Assembly: GCF_019219825.1 (NCBI RefSeq)
Contig: NZ_JAHUXH010000002.1
Span: forward strand, 1-64,000
Length of the DNA: 64,000 nucleotides
Reading direction: 5' to 3'
Origin: Streptomyces sp. TRM70350
Lineage (GTDB): Bacteria > Actinomycetota > Actinomycetes > Streptomycetales > Streptomycetaceae
Shown: positions 8,311 to 16,778 of the stretch, piece by piece
Layout of the letters: the number at the start of each line of letters is the position of its first letter
Position numbering within the stretch: the stretch's first letter is position 1
Program-made: the position numbers and the translations under genes
Notes under the pieces: generated by a model
What the model saw: only the letters and a program-made list of their open reading frames with translations
The model's database searches: none
What the model was told of the DNA's origin: nothing

Positions 8311-9935
8311 TGTCCGGTGTCCCTTCGTTGTCCTGGGACATTGTTCCCGGCGTAGGACGGTTCCGCCTCGGCGGCACGACTGTCCGCGGGCTGCCGGGCC
8401 GTCCTGCCCGGCAGGAACAGCGCCACCACCGCCGCCCCGACCAGGGCGACGGCCGCCCCGCACAGTGCCGTGACATGCATGGCGTGCAGGAAGGCGTCGT
8501 TGGCGGGGATCACCAGGGCCCTGCCCTCGGGACCGAGCCGCGCCGCGGCGGCGAGGGTGGCCTCGATGGATTCGCCGGCGCTGTGGCGGGCGGCGGCGGG
8601 GAGTTGGGTCAGCTTGTCCTGGATCGAGGTGCGGTAGGCGGTGGAGAGGACCGAGCCGAGGACCGCGATGCCGAGGGCGCCGCCGACCTGGCGGAAGGTG
8701 TTGCTGAGGGCGGAGGCGGAACCGGCCTTCTCGCGGGGCAGGGCCTGCATGATGACGACGCTGGTCGGGGTCATGATGTGCGCCATGCCGGTGCCCATGA
8801 GGAAGAAGACGACCTCCAGGATCCAGATGGGTGTGTCCGCGTCCAGCGTGGCGAACGCCGCCAGCGTCGCCGCGATGACCAGCATGCCGCCCGTGGTCGT
8901 CGCCTTGTGGCCGAAGCGGTCGACGACCAGCCGGGCGCGCGGGGCGAAGATCATCTGGGCGACGGCCAGGGGGAGCATCAGCAGACCGGTCTCCAGCGGC
9001 GAGTAGCCGCGCACGCTCTGGGTGTAGAAGACGGCGAAGAAGGTCACGCCCATCAGCGCGAAGAACACCAGCGCGATGACGGAGATCGCGGCCGAGAACA
9101 CCTTGTTCTTGAAGTAGCTGACGTCGATGGACGGATGGTCGCTGCGCTTCTCGAAGATCACGAAGGCGGCCAGGACCGCGAGCCCCGCGCCGATGGTGGC
9201 CAGTACGGTCACGTCCGTGAAGTCGGCGAGCTGGCCGCCCTTGATGATGCCGTAGACGAGCAGCACGAGCCCGACGACGGACAGGGCCACGCCGACGGGG
9301 TCGGTCCGGCCGGGGTTGGGGTCGCGGGAGTCGGGGACGAGCCAGAGCATCAGGCCGACGGCGAGGACCACGATCGGCACGTTGACCAGGAAGACCGAGC
9401 CCCACCAGAAGTGGTCCAGCAGCACCCCACCCGTGATCGGGCCGATCGCGATGGCGAGGCCGACGCCGCCCGCCCAGATGCCGATGGCCTTGGGCTGCTC
9501 GTCGCGCTCGAAGACGTTCATGAGGACGGCGAGCGTGGCCGGCATGACGAAGGCCGCGCCGAAGCCCATCACCGCGCGGAAGGCGATGAGCTCGGCCGGA
9601 GAGCCGGAGAAGGCGGCGAGCGCGGACCCGGCGCCGAACGCCACGAGCCCGCCGAGCAGCACCTTCTTCCGCCCCAGCCGGTCACCGAGCAGGCCCGCGC
9701 TGAACAGCAGGCCCGCGAAGACCAGGGTGTAGGCGTTGATCGCCCACTCCAGCTCGCTCTGGGTGGCGCCCAGGCCGGTCGGCGCGGGGGTGGAGATGGT
9801 CTTGACGGCGACGTTCAGGATCGAGTTGTCGAGCACCACGATCAGCAGGCTCAGCATGAGCACGCCGAGTATGGCCCAGCGGCGCCGGTGCACCGCTTCC
9901 GGGACCCGGGTGCCGGGGACGGCGGGAGTAGTCAT
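8307..9935 (-). CDS. MFS drug transporter, EmrB/QacA (DHA2, 14-helix) type
   Basis: This 542-residue protein has about 14 predicted membrane helices. It carries DHA2 signatures: [18 protein letters not shown] in helix 1, [31 protein letters not shown] through helix 2 and motif A, and [23 protein letters not shown] matching motif C. Such pumps export hydrophobic or cationic drugs by proton antiport. It is the first gene of a two-gene operon with a TetR regulator, and an extended palindrome lies 19 nt upstream of the ATG. Only a weak AGG ribosome site is seen. Confidence 0.9.
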   Translation of the reverse strand: MTTPAVPGTRVPEAVHRRRWAILGVLMLSLLIVVLDNSILNVAVKTISTPAPTGLGATQSELEWAINAYTLVFAGLLFSAGLLGDRLGRKKVLLGGLVAFGAGSALAAFSGSPAELIAFRAVMGFGAAFVMPATLAVLMNVFERDEQPKAIGIWAGGVGLAIAIGPITGGVLLDHFWWGSVFLVNVPIVVLAVGLMLWLVPDSRDPNPGRTDPVGVALSVVGLVLLVYGIIKGGQLADFTDVTVLATIGAGLAVLAAFVIFEKRSDHPSIDVSYFKNKVFSAAISVIALVFFALMGVTFFAVFYTQSVRGYSPLETGLLMLPLAVAQMIFAPRARLVVDRFGHKATTTGGMLVIAATLAAFATLDADTPIWILEVVFFLMGTGMAHIMTPTSVVIMQALPREKAGSASALSNTFRQVGGALGIAVLGSVLSTAYRTSIQDKLTQLPAAARHSAGESIEATLAAAARLGPEGRALVIPANDAFLHAMHVTALCGAAVALVGAAVVALFLPGRTARQPADSRAAEAEPSYAGNNVPGQRRDTGQ

Positions 9936-9953
9936 GCCGTCGAGCCTAGGAAA

Positions 9954-9982
9954 TTACGATACGAGACGGTACCGTATCGTAA
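9954..9982 (-). promoter_or_regulatory. TetR-type operator for the pump-regulator operon
   Basis: Perfect 10-bp inverted arms TTACGATACG (9954-9963) and CGTATCGTAA (9973-9982) enclose a 9-nt spacer. A second palindrome ACGGTACCGT (9966-9975) is nested at one side. The site is just upstream of the pump ATG at 9935, where TetR repressors usually bind. The nested palindrome suggests two overlapping dimer positions. Confidence 0.75.
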
Positions 9983-10132
9983 ACTTTTTACCCGGCTCTG
10001 CTGCTCTCCTTACGTCCTTGCGTGCCTTGCGTGACGGGGGTCCCCCTAGCCGTCCTTGGCACGAGGTGCCACCATGGGACTGGTCCGGGGACGCCGTCAG
10101 GGCGCCTCGAGATGACGTAAGGAGCCGTTGCA

Positions 10133-11008
10133 ATGACGCAGCTTTCGGCTGCCCAGACTGCACCGCAGAAATCCTCCGACGGCAGCAAGGCGCTGTACGG
10201 GGGCAAGGGCACCCGCCGTATCACGGTTCGTGACATCACCGCCGCCAAGGAGCGCGGCGAGAAGTGGCCCATGCTCACCGCCTACGACGCGATGACCGCG
10301 TCCGTCTTCGACGAGGCCGGTATCCCGGTGATCCTCGTCGGCGACTCGGCGGGCAACTGCCACCTCGGGTACGAGACCACCGTGCCCGTCACCCTCGACG
10401 AGATGACCCTGCTCTCCGCCGCGGTCGTACGGGGCACCAGGCGCTCCCTGATCGTCGGCGACCTGCCGTTCGGCTCCTACCAGGAGGGGCCGGTGCAGGC
10501 GCTGCGCTCGGCGACCCGGCTGGTGAAGGAGGCCGGGGTGCAGGCCGTGAAGCTGGAGGGCGGCGAGCGGTCCCACGAGCAGATCCGGCTGCTGGTCGAG
10601 TCCGGCATCCCGGTCATGGCCCACATCGGGCTCACCCCGCAGTCCGTCAACGCCATGGGCTACCGGGTGCAGGGCCGCGGCGAGGAGGCGGCGGCACAGC
10701 TGCTGCGGGACGCCAAGGCCGTGCAGGACGCGGGGGCGTTCGCGGTGGTGCTGGAACTGGTGCCGGCCGAACTCGCGGCCGAGGTGACGCGGACGCTGCA
10801 CATCCCGACGGTCGGGATCGGGGCGGGCGCGGAGACGGACGCGCAGGTGCTGGTGTGGACCGACATGCTCGGGCTGACCGGGGGGCGGGTGCCGAAGTTC
10901 GTCAAGCAGTACGCCAATCTGCGTGAGGTGATGGGGAGCGCGGCGAAGGCGTTCGCCGAGGACGTCGTCGGCGGAACGTTCCCGCTGGAGGAGCACTCCG
11001 TCCACTGA
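10133..11008 (+). CDS. panB: 3-methyl-2-oxobutanoate hydroxymethyltransferase
   Basis: This 291-residue enzyme transfers a one-carbon unit from 5,10-methylene-tetrahydrofolate to alpha-ketoisovalerate, giving ketopantoate for pantothenate and coenzyme A. The PanB barrel is clear: MLTAYDAMTASVFDEAGIPVILVGDS near residue 45, the active-site stretch VKLEGG, VMAHIGLTPQ with its metal and substrate residues, LELVP and the conserved PTVGIGAG. The first 30 or so residues are a variable extension. AAGGAG lies 8 nt upstream of the ATG. It stands alone and is followed by a strong terminator. Confidence 0.95.
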   Translation: MTQLSAAQTAPQKSSDGSKALYGGKGTRRITVRDITAAKERGEKWPMLTAYDAMTASVFDEAGIPVILVGDSAGNCHLGYETTVPVTLDEMTLLSAAVVRGTRRSLIVGDLPFGSYQEGPVQALRSATRLVKEAGVQAVKLEGGERSHEQIRLLVESGIPVMAHIGLTPQSVNAMGYRVQGRGEEAAAQLLRDAKAVQDAGAFAVVLELVPAELAAEVTRTLHIPTVGIGAGAETDAQVLVWTDMLGLTGGRVPKFVKQYANLREVMGSAAKAFAEDVVGGTFPLEEHSVH

Positions 11009-11025
11009 GCCATTGCCGCACCACG

Positions 11026-11061
11026 GGCAGCCCGCCGATCATCCCCCGTCGGCGGGCTGCC
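11026..11061 (+). terminator. panB terminator
   Basis: A perfect 13-bp stem (11026-11038 with 11049-11061) with a 10-nt loop is followed by GTCTTTT. It lies 18 nt after the panB stop codon. Confidence 0.9.
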
Positions 11062-11170
11062 GTCTTTTCACCCGCCTGTCTGACTCGGACGGGCGGGTTG
11101 GCTCTCCGGGGCTCGGCCCGGTGCCCCTTTCTCTCACCGGGGAAGCAGGCGAGCGGGGCCGGTCGTGTGG

Positions 11171-11743
11171 TCATGCAGGCGCGTGGTTGAGGGCCAGGTC
11201 GCGGTACGGAAGGTCGACGATCGGGCAGTCCGACACACCAAGCTGTGTCTCGGTTTCCGCAACGGTCCTCGCCGCCGCGAGAGAGTCGGCGCTGACCACC
11301 TCTGTTTCCACGAAGGCACCGACGCCTGCCACCGTGTCGATGCTCACCGTGACGCCCGCGTGCAACCGGTGCCGGTAGGTGGTGCGGTGCTTCTCGACGC
11401 GGACCAGGCGCCGCATTCCGATGTTCTCCAGGAGCTGGTCGGCGTGTTCGGCGCTACCGGGCACGAGGTGGACGTTGGTCTCCGGCTTCGAGATCACACT
11501 GTCGATGCTGTGCGTGGCCTCGGTGGACGGCGGCTTGTATGTGATCTCCGCGAAGTCGCCGCGCTGCCGCACCCGGAGGCATTCGACGGTCACCATGTAG
11601 TCGACGTCCGGGCGACTGTAGTACGTGTCCACCTCCGACACCGGCGCGTCCGGCATCCAGCCGAGGCCAGCCAGCACCCGCGTCAGCGCCTCGCCGCCGT
11701 CGGCGAGTTCCCTCTTGCGTTCTACCTCGATCGGTCGGGTCAC
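11171..11743 (-). CDS. CYTH domain protein (class IV adenylate cyclase / thiamine-triphosphatase superfamily)
   Basis: This 190-residue protein is a single CYTH domain. It opens with the diagnostic ExExK motif (Glu6, Glu8, Lys10 in IEVERKREL) and continues with strands alternating basic and acidic residues (CLRVRQRGDFAEITYK, RVEKHRTTYR, VSIDTVAGVGAFVETEVV). These line a tunnel that binds nucleotide or polyphosphate with divalent metal. Members act as adenylate cyclases, thiamine triphosphatases or inorganic triphosphatases; which applies is not decidable here. The GTG at 11743 is 1 nt after the methyltransferase stop (11745), and its ribosome site GGAGG lies inside the methyltransferase's last codons, so the two are translationally coupled. 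The pairing is the interesting point. Confidence 0.8.
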   Translation of the reverse strand: MTRPIEVERKRELADGGEALTRVLAGLGWMPDAPVSEVDTYYSRPDVDYMVTVECLRVRQRGDFAEITYKPPSTEATHSIDSVISKPETNVHLVPGSAEHADQLLENIGMRRLVRVEKHRTTYRHRLHAGVTVSIDTVAGVGAFVETEVVSADSLAAARTVAETETQLGVSDCPIVDLPYRDLALNHAPA

Positions 11744-11744
11744 G

Positions 11745-13127
11745 TCATCCTCCTGAGTTGATCGCTGCGTAAACGCGGGCCAGGCTGCCCTTGCTGCACC
11801 ACTGCTGTAGGCAGTGCATCCCCTCGGACAACGACTCGGAGTCTGTGACGGGGACGTTGGAGAACAGCACCAACTGCTTCGCGTCCCTCAGCGGGTTGGG
11901 CAGCGCCCGCCGCAAGTATCGGTTGTAGTACGCCCGATCCCTGCGCATCACGTCGGCCAGGCGGACGGGTATGAGGACGGTGCGCTGCTCCTGCGCGGCC
12001 TCGGTGGAGTGGACGGCGACGGCGGCGAGAAGAGCGTCCAGCGTCATGTACGCGTACGTCTCCCGGCCCTCGCGGGTGACCCAGCTCCGCCACACGTCGG
12101 CGCACTCACCATCGCCCTGCTCAGCGCGCGCCAGGAACGCGTTCAGCGCGATGTCGGTGCACTCGTCGAAGATGTCCCCGTCGACCGTGTGGTGGTCCAT
12201 GTACTGCTCGCTGAGGGCGAGCAGCATCGTCTTCTGCGAGGCGGGCAGCCAGTCGCTGTCGGTCAGGACGTAGTGGACCCGCTTGTGGCCGTAGCGGGCG
12301 TCGATCCAGTCGCCCGACAGCGGGCCCTCAAGGTACGGGCGGAATCCGAGGACCCCGGAACGCCAGATATGGTCACGTAGCGTGATGTAGTGCCGCTGCA
12401 CTTCCCGGAAGATCCCGACAGGGGCGGTGGCGACCACACTGGTCCGCTCCGACAGATCCTCCGGCTTCACAATCCGCGAGTCCTGACGTAACACCGCCAG
12501 GTCGGCGGCACTGTGATACGGGTGCGTACCTTCATCCAAGTACTGCGGCAGGAACATCCGCAGGAACCGAATCCACGAGCGGGAGGTGTAGGTCTGCTGT
12601 GTTCGGTCGTGCAGCGATCCGGCCTTGACCGCGTAGACGTCGCGGTAGGCGAACATTCCACCGGGCTTCAGCACCGTGGGAACCGTGCGGATCATCGAGT
12701 GGAGTCCGGCGTAGCCGCCGCCGTATGAGTAGACCTCGTGGAGCAGCGCCGACGCGCTGATGACGTGGACCGGTTCGGTGAGCAGGGCGCTGATGTCCTG
12801 GGCGAAGCCGGTAAGCAGGCGGCAGGTGCCGACCCGGTTGAAGGCGTCCATGGCTTGTCCCAGCGACGCCGACATCACACCGGGTACCTCGACCAGGGTG
12901 AGGTGGACGTCGCTGAGGGGCGGCTGCGTCATGGACAGGTGGGAGGCCAGGTAGGCGACGGCGGAACCGCCACCGGGTCCGACCTCCACCAAGTGATGGC
13001 TGTCGGCGGACATACGCTTGAGGGCCTGGATCGCGAGGAACGCCTTCTCCTCGCCGTGTGCGTTGGCCGCCACGTCGATGTAGGTGGCCGCGGTCTTCAG
13101 CGCGGTGGTGAACGTGGAATCAGACAC
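11745..13127 (-). CDS. SAM-dependent methyltransferase-like protein with an unassigned C-terminal half
   Basis: This 460-residue protein has a Rossmann methyltransferase core in residues 1 to about 230. Motif I appears as LVEVGPGGGSAVAYL near residue 45, LTLVEVPGVM is in the motif II position, and VHVISASALLHEVYSYGG and LKPGGMFAYRDVYAV match the post-motif regions. The C-terminal 230 residues (from about SIVKPEDL to the end) match no domain I recognise; they are rich in aromatic and acidic residues. GTG at 13127 is supported by AGGAGA about 6 nt upstream. The gene is coupled to the CYTH gene and overlaps a small upstream frame by 8 nt. Methyl acceptor unknown. Confidence 0.75.
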   Translation of the reverse strand: MSDSTFTTALKTAATYIDVAANAHGEEKAFLAIQALKRMSADSHHLVEVGPGGGSAVAYLASHLSMTQPPLSDVHLTLVEVPGVMSASLGQAMDAFNRVGTCRLLTGFAQDISALLTEPVHVISASALLHEVYSYGGGYAGLHSMIRTVPTVLKPGGMFAYRDVYAVKAGSLHDRTQQTYTSRSWIRFLRMFLPQYLDEGTHPYHSAADLAVLRQDSRIVKPEDLSERTSVVATAPVGIFREVQRHYITLRDHIWRSGVLGFRPYLEGPLSGDWIDARYGHKRVHYVLTDSDWLPASQKTMLLALSEQYMDHHTVDGDIFDECTDIALNAFLARAEQGDGECADVWRSWVTREGRETYAYMTLDALLAAVAVHSTEAAQEQRTVLIPVRLADVMRRDRAYYNRYLRRALPNPLRDAKQLVLFSNVPVTDSESLSEGMHCLQQWCSKGSLARVYAAINSGG

Positions 13128-13299
13128 GTGCTCTCTCCTGAGAGACTTGGGGCCCCTCCCACCGCGGCTTGCGGTCCGCGACGGGAGGGGCATCTGTGGG
13201 CGCGGCTGACGTGGACCTGACCATCCCCTCCGTCCTCTGAACGCCGATCCCCCACATGAGGCGCCCGGCCACGACCACAAGGGCGGTGAGGTACACCAT
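13120..13299 (-). CDS. Possible small membrane protein
   Basis: This is a 59-residue frame starting ATG at 13299. Residues 1-20 are hydrophobic (MVYLTALVVVAGRLMWGIGV) and the rest is a soluble, proline-rich tail. It ends 8 nt inside the methyltransferase gene, which would suit translational coupling. No good ribosome site is visible (only a distant GGTGAG), so reality is uncertain. The longer frame opening at 13437 lacks support. Confidence 0.35.
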   Translation of the reverse strand: MVYLTALVVVAGRLMWGIGVQRTEGMVRSTSAAPTDAPPVADRKPRWEGPQVSQERARV

Positions 13300-13495
13300 G
13301 ACCGTGAGGCGCTCACCGTTCGGCACGATTCGCCCTGCCGCTCTTCCGATACGCCGCGAGGTAGACCTGGCCCCAGCCGCTGTGCCTCGTCGCAGACGGG
13401 ATCGCGGACTCGGAGCCGTTCGCTGCACTCCCGGCAATTGGAGACGTGGTCGCTGTAGACGCGAAATTCGGCGGCCGCCCGGACCTCGGTGCCGC

Positions 13496-14074
13496 TCACG
13501 CGTCCAGCCCTTCCCCCAGCAAGTGGCGTCCGGCGGCGATCAGCCGGGCGACGGTGAGCGGCGCGCACAGCATGCCGGGCGAGGACATCGGTACCGACCA
13601 GTACGGGGCGTGGGTCGGAGGGTTGCACTCGACGGCGCTCACCGGCGGCACTCCGAGGTAGCTGTCGCGGCCGAGGCAGTCGACGTCCACCGTCCGCCAG
13701 TCGTCCACCGCCTGGCGCCATGTCGCGGGCATGCCGGCCGGCACCAGCGCGTAGTAGCGGGAGTGATGCGGATCGCGGATGACAGGGCCGCCATCGAGGG
13801 CCTGGTCCAGGAAGTCGTCCAGTTCGGAGGCCTCGGTACTCGCCGTCAGTGCGACCACCAGGCGCGCGGGAATCCGCACGGCGGAGAAGAGGGTGCCCAG
13901 GGGCAGCAGCGCCGCCCCGTACTCCTGCCACTGCGCGCGTGCCCGACCGGGCTCCGAGAGCGTCGACAGCAGCCAGTGCTCGACCGCCAACCGGCGGTCG
14001 GACCTGGGGTGTACGAGCACGCCTGGCTCAGGCTGAACCGGCCGCAGGGCCCTTGGTTCCGGTACGGCGGTCAC
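13496..14074 (-). CDS. Conserved streptomycete protein of unknown function
   Basis: This 192-residue protein resembles small proteins I have seen coded beside XRE/TPR regulators in Streptomyces. The middle reads YGAALLPLGTLFSAVRIPARL and VIRDPHHSRYYALVPAG, and the C-terminal part reads CLGRDSYLGVP and YWSVPMSSPGMLC. There is a weak likeness to the N-terminal part of prophage primase-polymerase proteins, but no catalytic acidic motif is evident, so I give no function. The GTG start at 14074 overlaps the stop of the 70-residue gene as GTGA, so both belong to one operon. Confidence 0.65.
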   Translation of the reverse strand: MTAVPEPRALRPVQPEPGVLVHPRSDRRLAVEHWLLSTLSEPGRARAQWQEYGAALLPLGTLFSAVRIPARLVVALTASTEASELDDFLDQALDGGPVIRDPHHSRYYALVPAGMPATWRQAVDDWRTVDVDCLGRDSYLGVPPVSAVECNPPTHAPYWSVPMSSPGMLCAPLTVARLIAAGRHLLGEGLDA

Positions 14075-14283
14075 CGCGCAGCACCCGCCTTGCGGTGCAG
14101 GGGGCAGGAGCAGGGCGGGAACTGGGTGTTGCAGGGCTCCAGCGCGGGCTCGTAGTCGTGCGGCACGCTGACCGTGGCGCGAGGCGGGCCCACCACGATG
14201 CCGTCGCGGCTGACAGTGAAGACCTCGATGGTCATCTTTGCGCCCTGTGGGCGCCCCGGGGGTGGGGCAGTAACGTTCGTCAT
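14071..14283 (-). CDS. Small conserved protein with a cysteine-rich C-terminus
   Basis: This 70-residue protein starts MTNVTAPPPGRPQGAKMTIE, has a beta-rich core (FTVSRDGIVVGPPRATVSVP) and ends with the Cys cluster PCNTQFPPCSCPLHRKAG. The three Cys and one His could bind a metal. It overlaps the 192-residue gene by 4 nt (GTGA) and is the first gene of the leftward operon, divergent from the XRE gene. The palindrome at 14406-14420 lies in the shared promoter region. Function unknown. Confidence 0.65.
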   Translation of the reverse strand: MTNVTAPPPGRPQGAKMTIEVFTVSRDGIVVGPPRATVSVPHDYEPALEPCNTQFPPCSCPLHRKAGAAR

Positions 14284-14405
14284 GTCGACGCTCCTCAGCA
14301 GCGTTGGCCACGCCCCGGGGCCGTCGTGAGCGGTCGCCGGGGTCTGTGTTGCTCATGCATTGAGCGTCGTCCCTTTGCGTGCAACTCCGGGATGACCGGC
14401 GGGGG

Positions 14406-14420
14406 TTACCGAGGCGGTAA
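14406..14420. promoter_or_regulatory. Candidate operator between the divergent accessory operons
   Basis: A perfect inverted repeat TTACCG-AGG-CGGTAA sits 122 nt upstream of the 70-residue gene and 66 nt upstream of the XRE start. The position suits binding by the neighbouring XRE regulator. The regulator gene is frameshifted in this sequence, so the site may be inactive. Confidence 0.5.
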
Positions 14421-14486
14421 TACACTCGTTCTCTGGTTCGGTACGGCGCGAGGATGCGCATACGATCCCTGCGGAAGTTGGCCCCC

Positions 14487-15943
14487 ATGCACGCCATCAC
14501 CACCGGCCCGCTCGCCCCCGAAGTCCTCGAAAGGGACGACCTGAAGCGAGCGCTGGCAGAGCACGACTTCGCCGCGGCTTTCGCCCTGATCAAGAAATGG
14601 GGCGGCCTGTCGCAGAACCGGATCGCGTCAGCCTGCCAGCTCACGCCCGGCAAGGTGAGCACGATCATCAGCGGGCAGCAACAGGTCACCAGCTTCGACG
14701 TGATCTGCCGCATCGCAGACGGACTGCGCATCCCAGGGCACATGGTCGGACTCGCCGACCGGTCTTGGGAGAGACAACCCGACGCGCCAGACCCGCCAAC
14801 GGCCCGGGCCACGCGGTCCCCTGACGACGCACACTGGCGTCCCGAGTCGGCCGTACACCTGGCCGCAGAGCTGACCAGGAGCGACCTCGTGATGGACCGC
14901 CGCACCGCTACGCGCGCTCTCGCCGGAGCCGCCATCTCCGGTGCCGCTTTGCTCGACACCGTAGAAGGCTGGCTCCAGCCGGCCCCGGCGTCAGTACCTG
15001 CGCACCGTCGGGGTCGCATCGGCCAGCGCGAAGTTCAGGAGCTGGAGTCCACCGCACGCGCCTTCCGAGCCTGGGACCACCGCTTCGGCGGGGGCCTGCG
15101 CCGTAAGGCCGTTGTCGGGCAGCTCAACGAAGTCGCCGGCCATCTTGAAGAGCACCAGGCTCCTGATGTCGAGCGAGGTCTGTTCCGGGTGATGGCGCAC
15201 CTCGGGGGCACGGCCGCGACGATGGCCTGGGACTCGGGGATGCAGAGGCAGGCGCAGAGCTACTACATGCTGGCGTTGCGGGCCGCCCACGCAGGCGGCG
15301 ACGCCGGGTTCGGCGCCAATGTGCTGGCAGGTATGCGCGGCAGATGCTGTACCGGGACCGCCCTCAGGACGCCCTCGAACTCGTACACCTCGCGCAGAAG
15401 GGAGCGGGCAAGGCGGCAGGGCCACGGCTACGGGCGATGCTTCACACGCGCGAGGCGTGGGCGTACGCGGCGTTGGGCCGCTCGGCCGCGTTCCGACGGG
15501 CCACTGCGGAGGGATCCGAGGCCCTCGCAGAAACCAATGCGGCTGAAGAGCCGTACTGGATCACGTACTTCGACGATGCTGAGCTGGCGGGCGTAACCGG
15601 TGGCCGACTGCTGGATATGGCCCGCCAGGACCCGCAGCAACATGCCGAAGACGCCGCCGAACACATCCGTGGCGCTCTCACGACCCGTGGCGCTGAAGCC
15701 GGGCGCAGCTATGCGCTGGACCTGATCGGGCTCGCCGAGTGCTACTTCCTGATGGGCGACGTGCCTGAGGCGGTCGACCAGACACACCGTGCCGTCGACG
15801 CTGCTGCCCGCACTCAGTCCACCCGTGTACGGGCCCAGCTCAGCCAGCTATACCCGTACACCGTGGGCCGGTCGTCATCGCGTACGGTCGGCGAAGCGCG
15901 GAGTCGGATCCGCGAAGTGCTGTCAGCTGAGGGAGCAACGTGA
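14487..15943 (+). pseudogene. XRE family regulator with TPR-like C-terminus, frameshifted
   Basis: Residues 1-283 read continuously from ATG 14487 (GGAAG 9 nt upstream). They include an N-terminal helix-turn-helix at about residues 35-85 (GGLSQNRIASACQLTPGKVSTI) and a MDRRTATRALAG linker. The reading frame then breaks at about 15335. The rest continues in the +2 frame as ARQMLYRDRPQDALELVHLA and helical TPR-like repeats to the stop at 15943. Restoring one G (ATGCGCGG to ATGGCGCGG) would give one 485-residue protein. As written, the protein is truncated after the break and ends in a spurious tail. It could be a true mutation or a sequencing error. Its end overlaps the SLOG-like gene by GTGA, so an intact form would be translationally coupled. 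Confidence 0.8.
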
Positions 15944-16425
15944 CCACTATCGCCGTGACCGGGCACATGGACCTGACCGACGCCAGCATTCCCCTGGTGC
16001 GCGATGCGCTGCGAGAGACGCTCAAGCCCTACGTGGACGGCGGCCTGACCGGTGTCTCGTGCATCGCCAAGGGCTCAGACTCGCTGTTCGCGGAAGTCGT
16101 GCTGGAACTCGGCGGCCGCCTGGCGGCGGTCATCCCCTCGCAGGACTACCGGCAGAACAAGGTCAAGCCCGACCACGCCGAGACGTTCGACCGACTCATC
16201 GAGGCTGCGGACGAAGTGCTGGTGCTTCCCCATGAGACCGCGAATCGCTCGGCGTACGAGGACGCCAACCGCACGCTACTCCAGCGCGCCGACCGTCTCG
16301 TCGCCGTCTGGAATGGGGAGCCGCCGAGCGGCAAGGGCGGAGGCACGGCGGACACCGTCCTGGAGGCTCGCGAAGCCGGACTCCCGGTCGATGTCGTGTG
16401 GCCGGACGGGGCGGCCCGGGGCTGA
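15940..16425 (+). CDS. SLOG-like (Rossmann nucleotide-sensing) protein
   Basis: This 161-residue protein looks like a member of the SLOG/LOG-DprA Rossmann superfamily. It has the N-terminal strand and glycine turn IAVTGHMDL, then CIAKGSDSLFAEVVLELGG, the segment RLAAVIPSQDY, HAETFDRLIEAADEVLVLPH, and the loop NGEPPSGKGGGTADTVLEA near the end, where the superfamily binds nucleotide or NAD-like ligands. SLOG proteins sense or process nucleotides and often sit in conflict or signalling loci. The GTG start overlaps the stop of the XRE gene (GTGA). Ligand and enzyme activity are unknown. Confidence 0.7.
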   Translation: MTTIAVTGHMDLTDASIPLVRDALRETLKPYVDGGLTGVSCIAKGSDSLFAEVVLELGGRLAAVIPSQDYRQNKVKPDHAETFDRLIEAADEVLVLPHETANRSAYEDANRTLLQRADRLVAVWNGEPPSGKGGGTADTVLEAREAGLPVDVVWPDGAARG

Positions 16426-16437
16426 CCCAGAGCCGTC

Positions 16438-16698
16438 TCATCGCGCAAGCCGGATGCCGCGATGGCGGCCGGGCTCGCGGACGATGGCGCCCTTCTTTTC
16501 GATCTTCACCAGTTGCTCGTGGACGGACGCTCGGCTGCGCAGCCCGACCGCCTAGCCGATCTCTACGACGGTCGGTGCCTCCCCGTGCTCGGTGATCCAC
16601 TCTCGGATGCACTGGACGATGCGTTCCTGCCGCTCCGTGAGGTGGGGGACTCCGTGTCTGGCCACGTCCTCGATTAGATCGCTCGTTCGATTTTTCAC
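16438..16698 (-). pseudogene. LexA-type winged-helix regulator interrupted by an amber codon
   Basis: From GTG 16698 the frame reads VKNRTSDLIEDVARHG, then LTERQERIVQCIREWITEHG and EAPTVVEIG, which is the first two helices of a LexA-type DNA-binding domain. A TAG codon at 16554-16552 then interrupts it. The same frame resumes as AVGLRSRASVHEQLVKIEKK and GAIVREPGRHRGIRLAR to a TGA at 16440-16438. With a sense codon at the TAG (a GAG-to-TAG change is simplest), this would be an 86-residue winged-helix protein with no peptidase domain. It converges with the SLOG-like gene. No clear ribosome site is seen. Confidence 0.7.
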
Positions 16699-16778
16699 TA
16701 CAAGTGGACGTGGGCTCGGACCGTGAACGAGGTGCCGCACCGCCGTCCCGTCTGTAGCTGCTGCGTTTCGCTCGGAAA

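Noticed and set aside
14487..15943. Programmed frameshifting in the XRE gene
   Set aside because: No slippery heptamer is seen at the break (GGTATGCGCGG), so a mutation or sequencing error is more likely.
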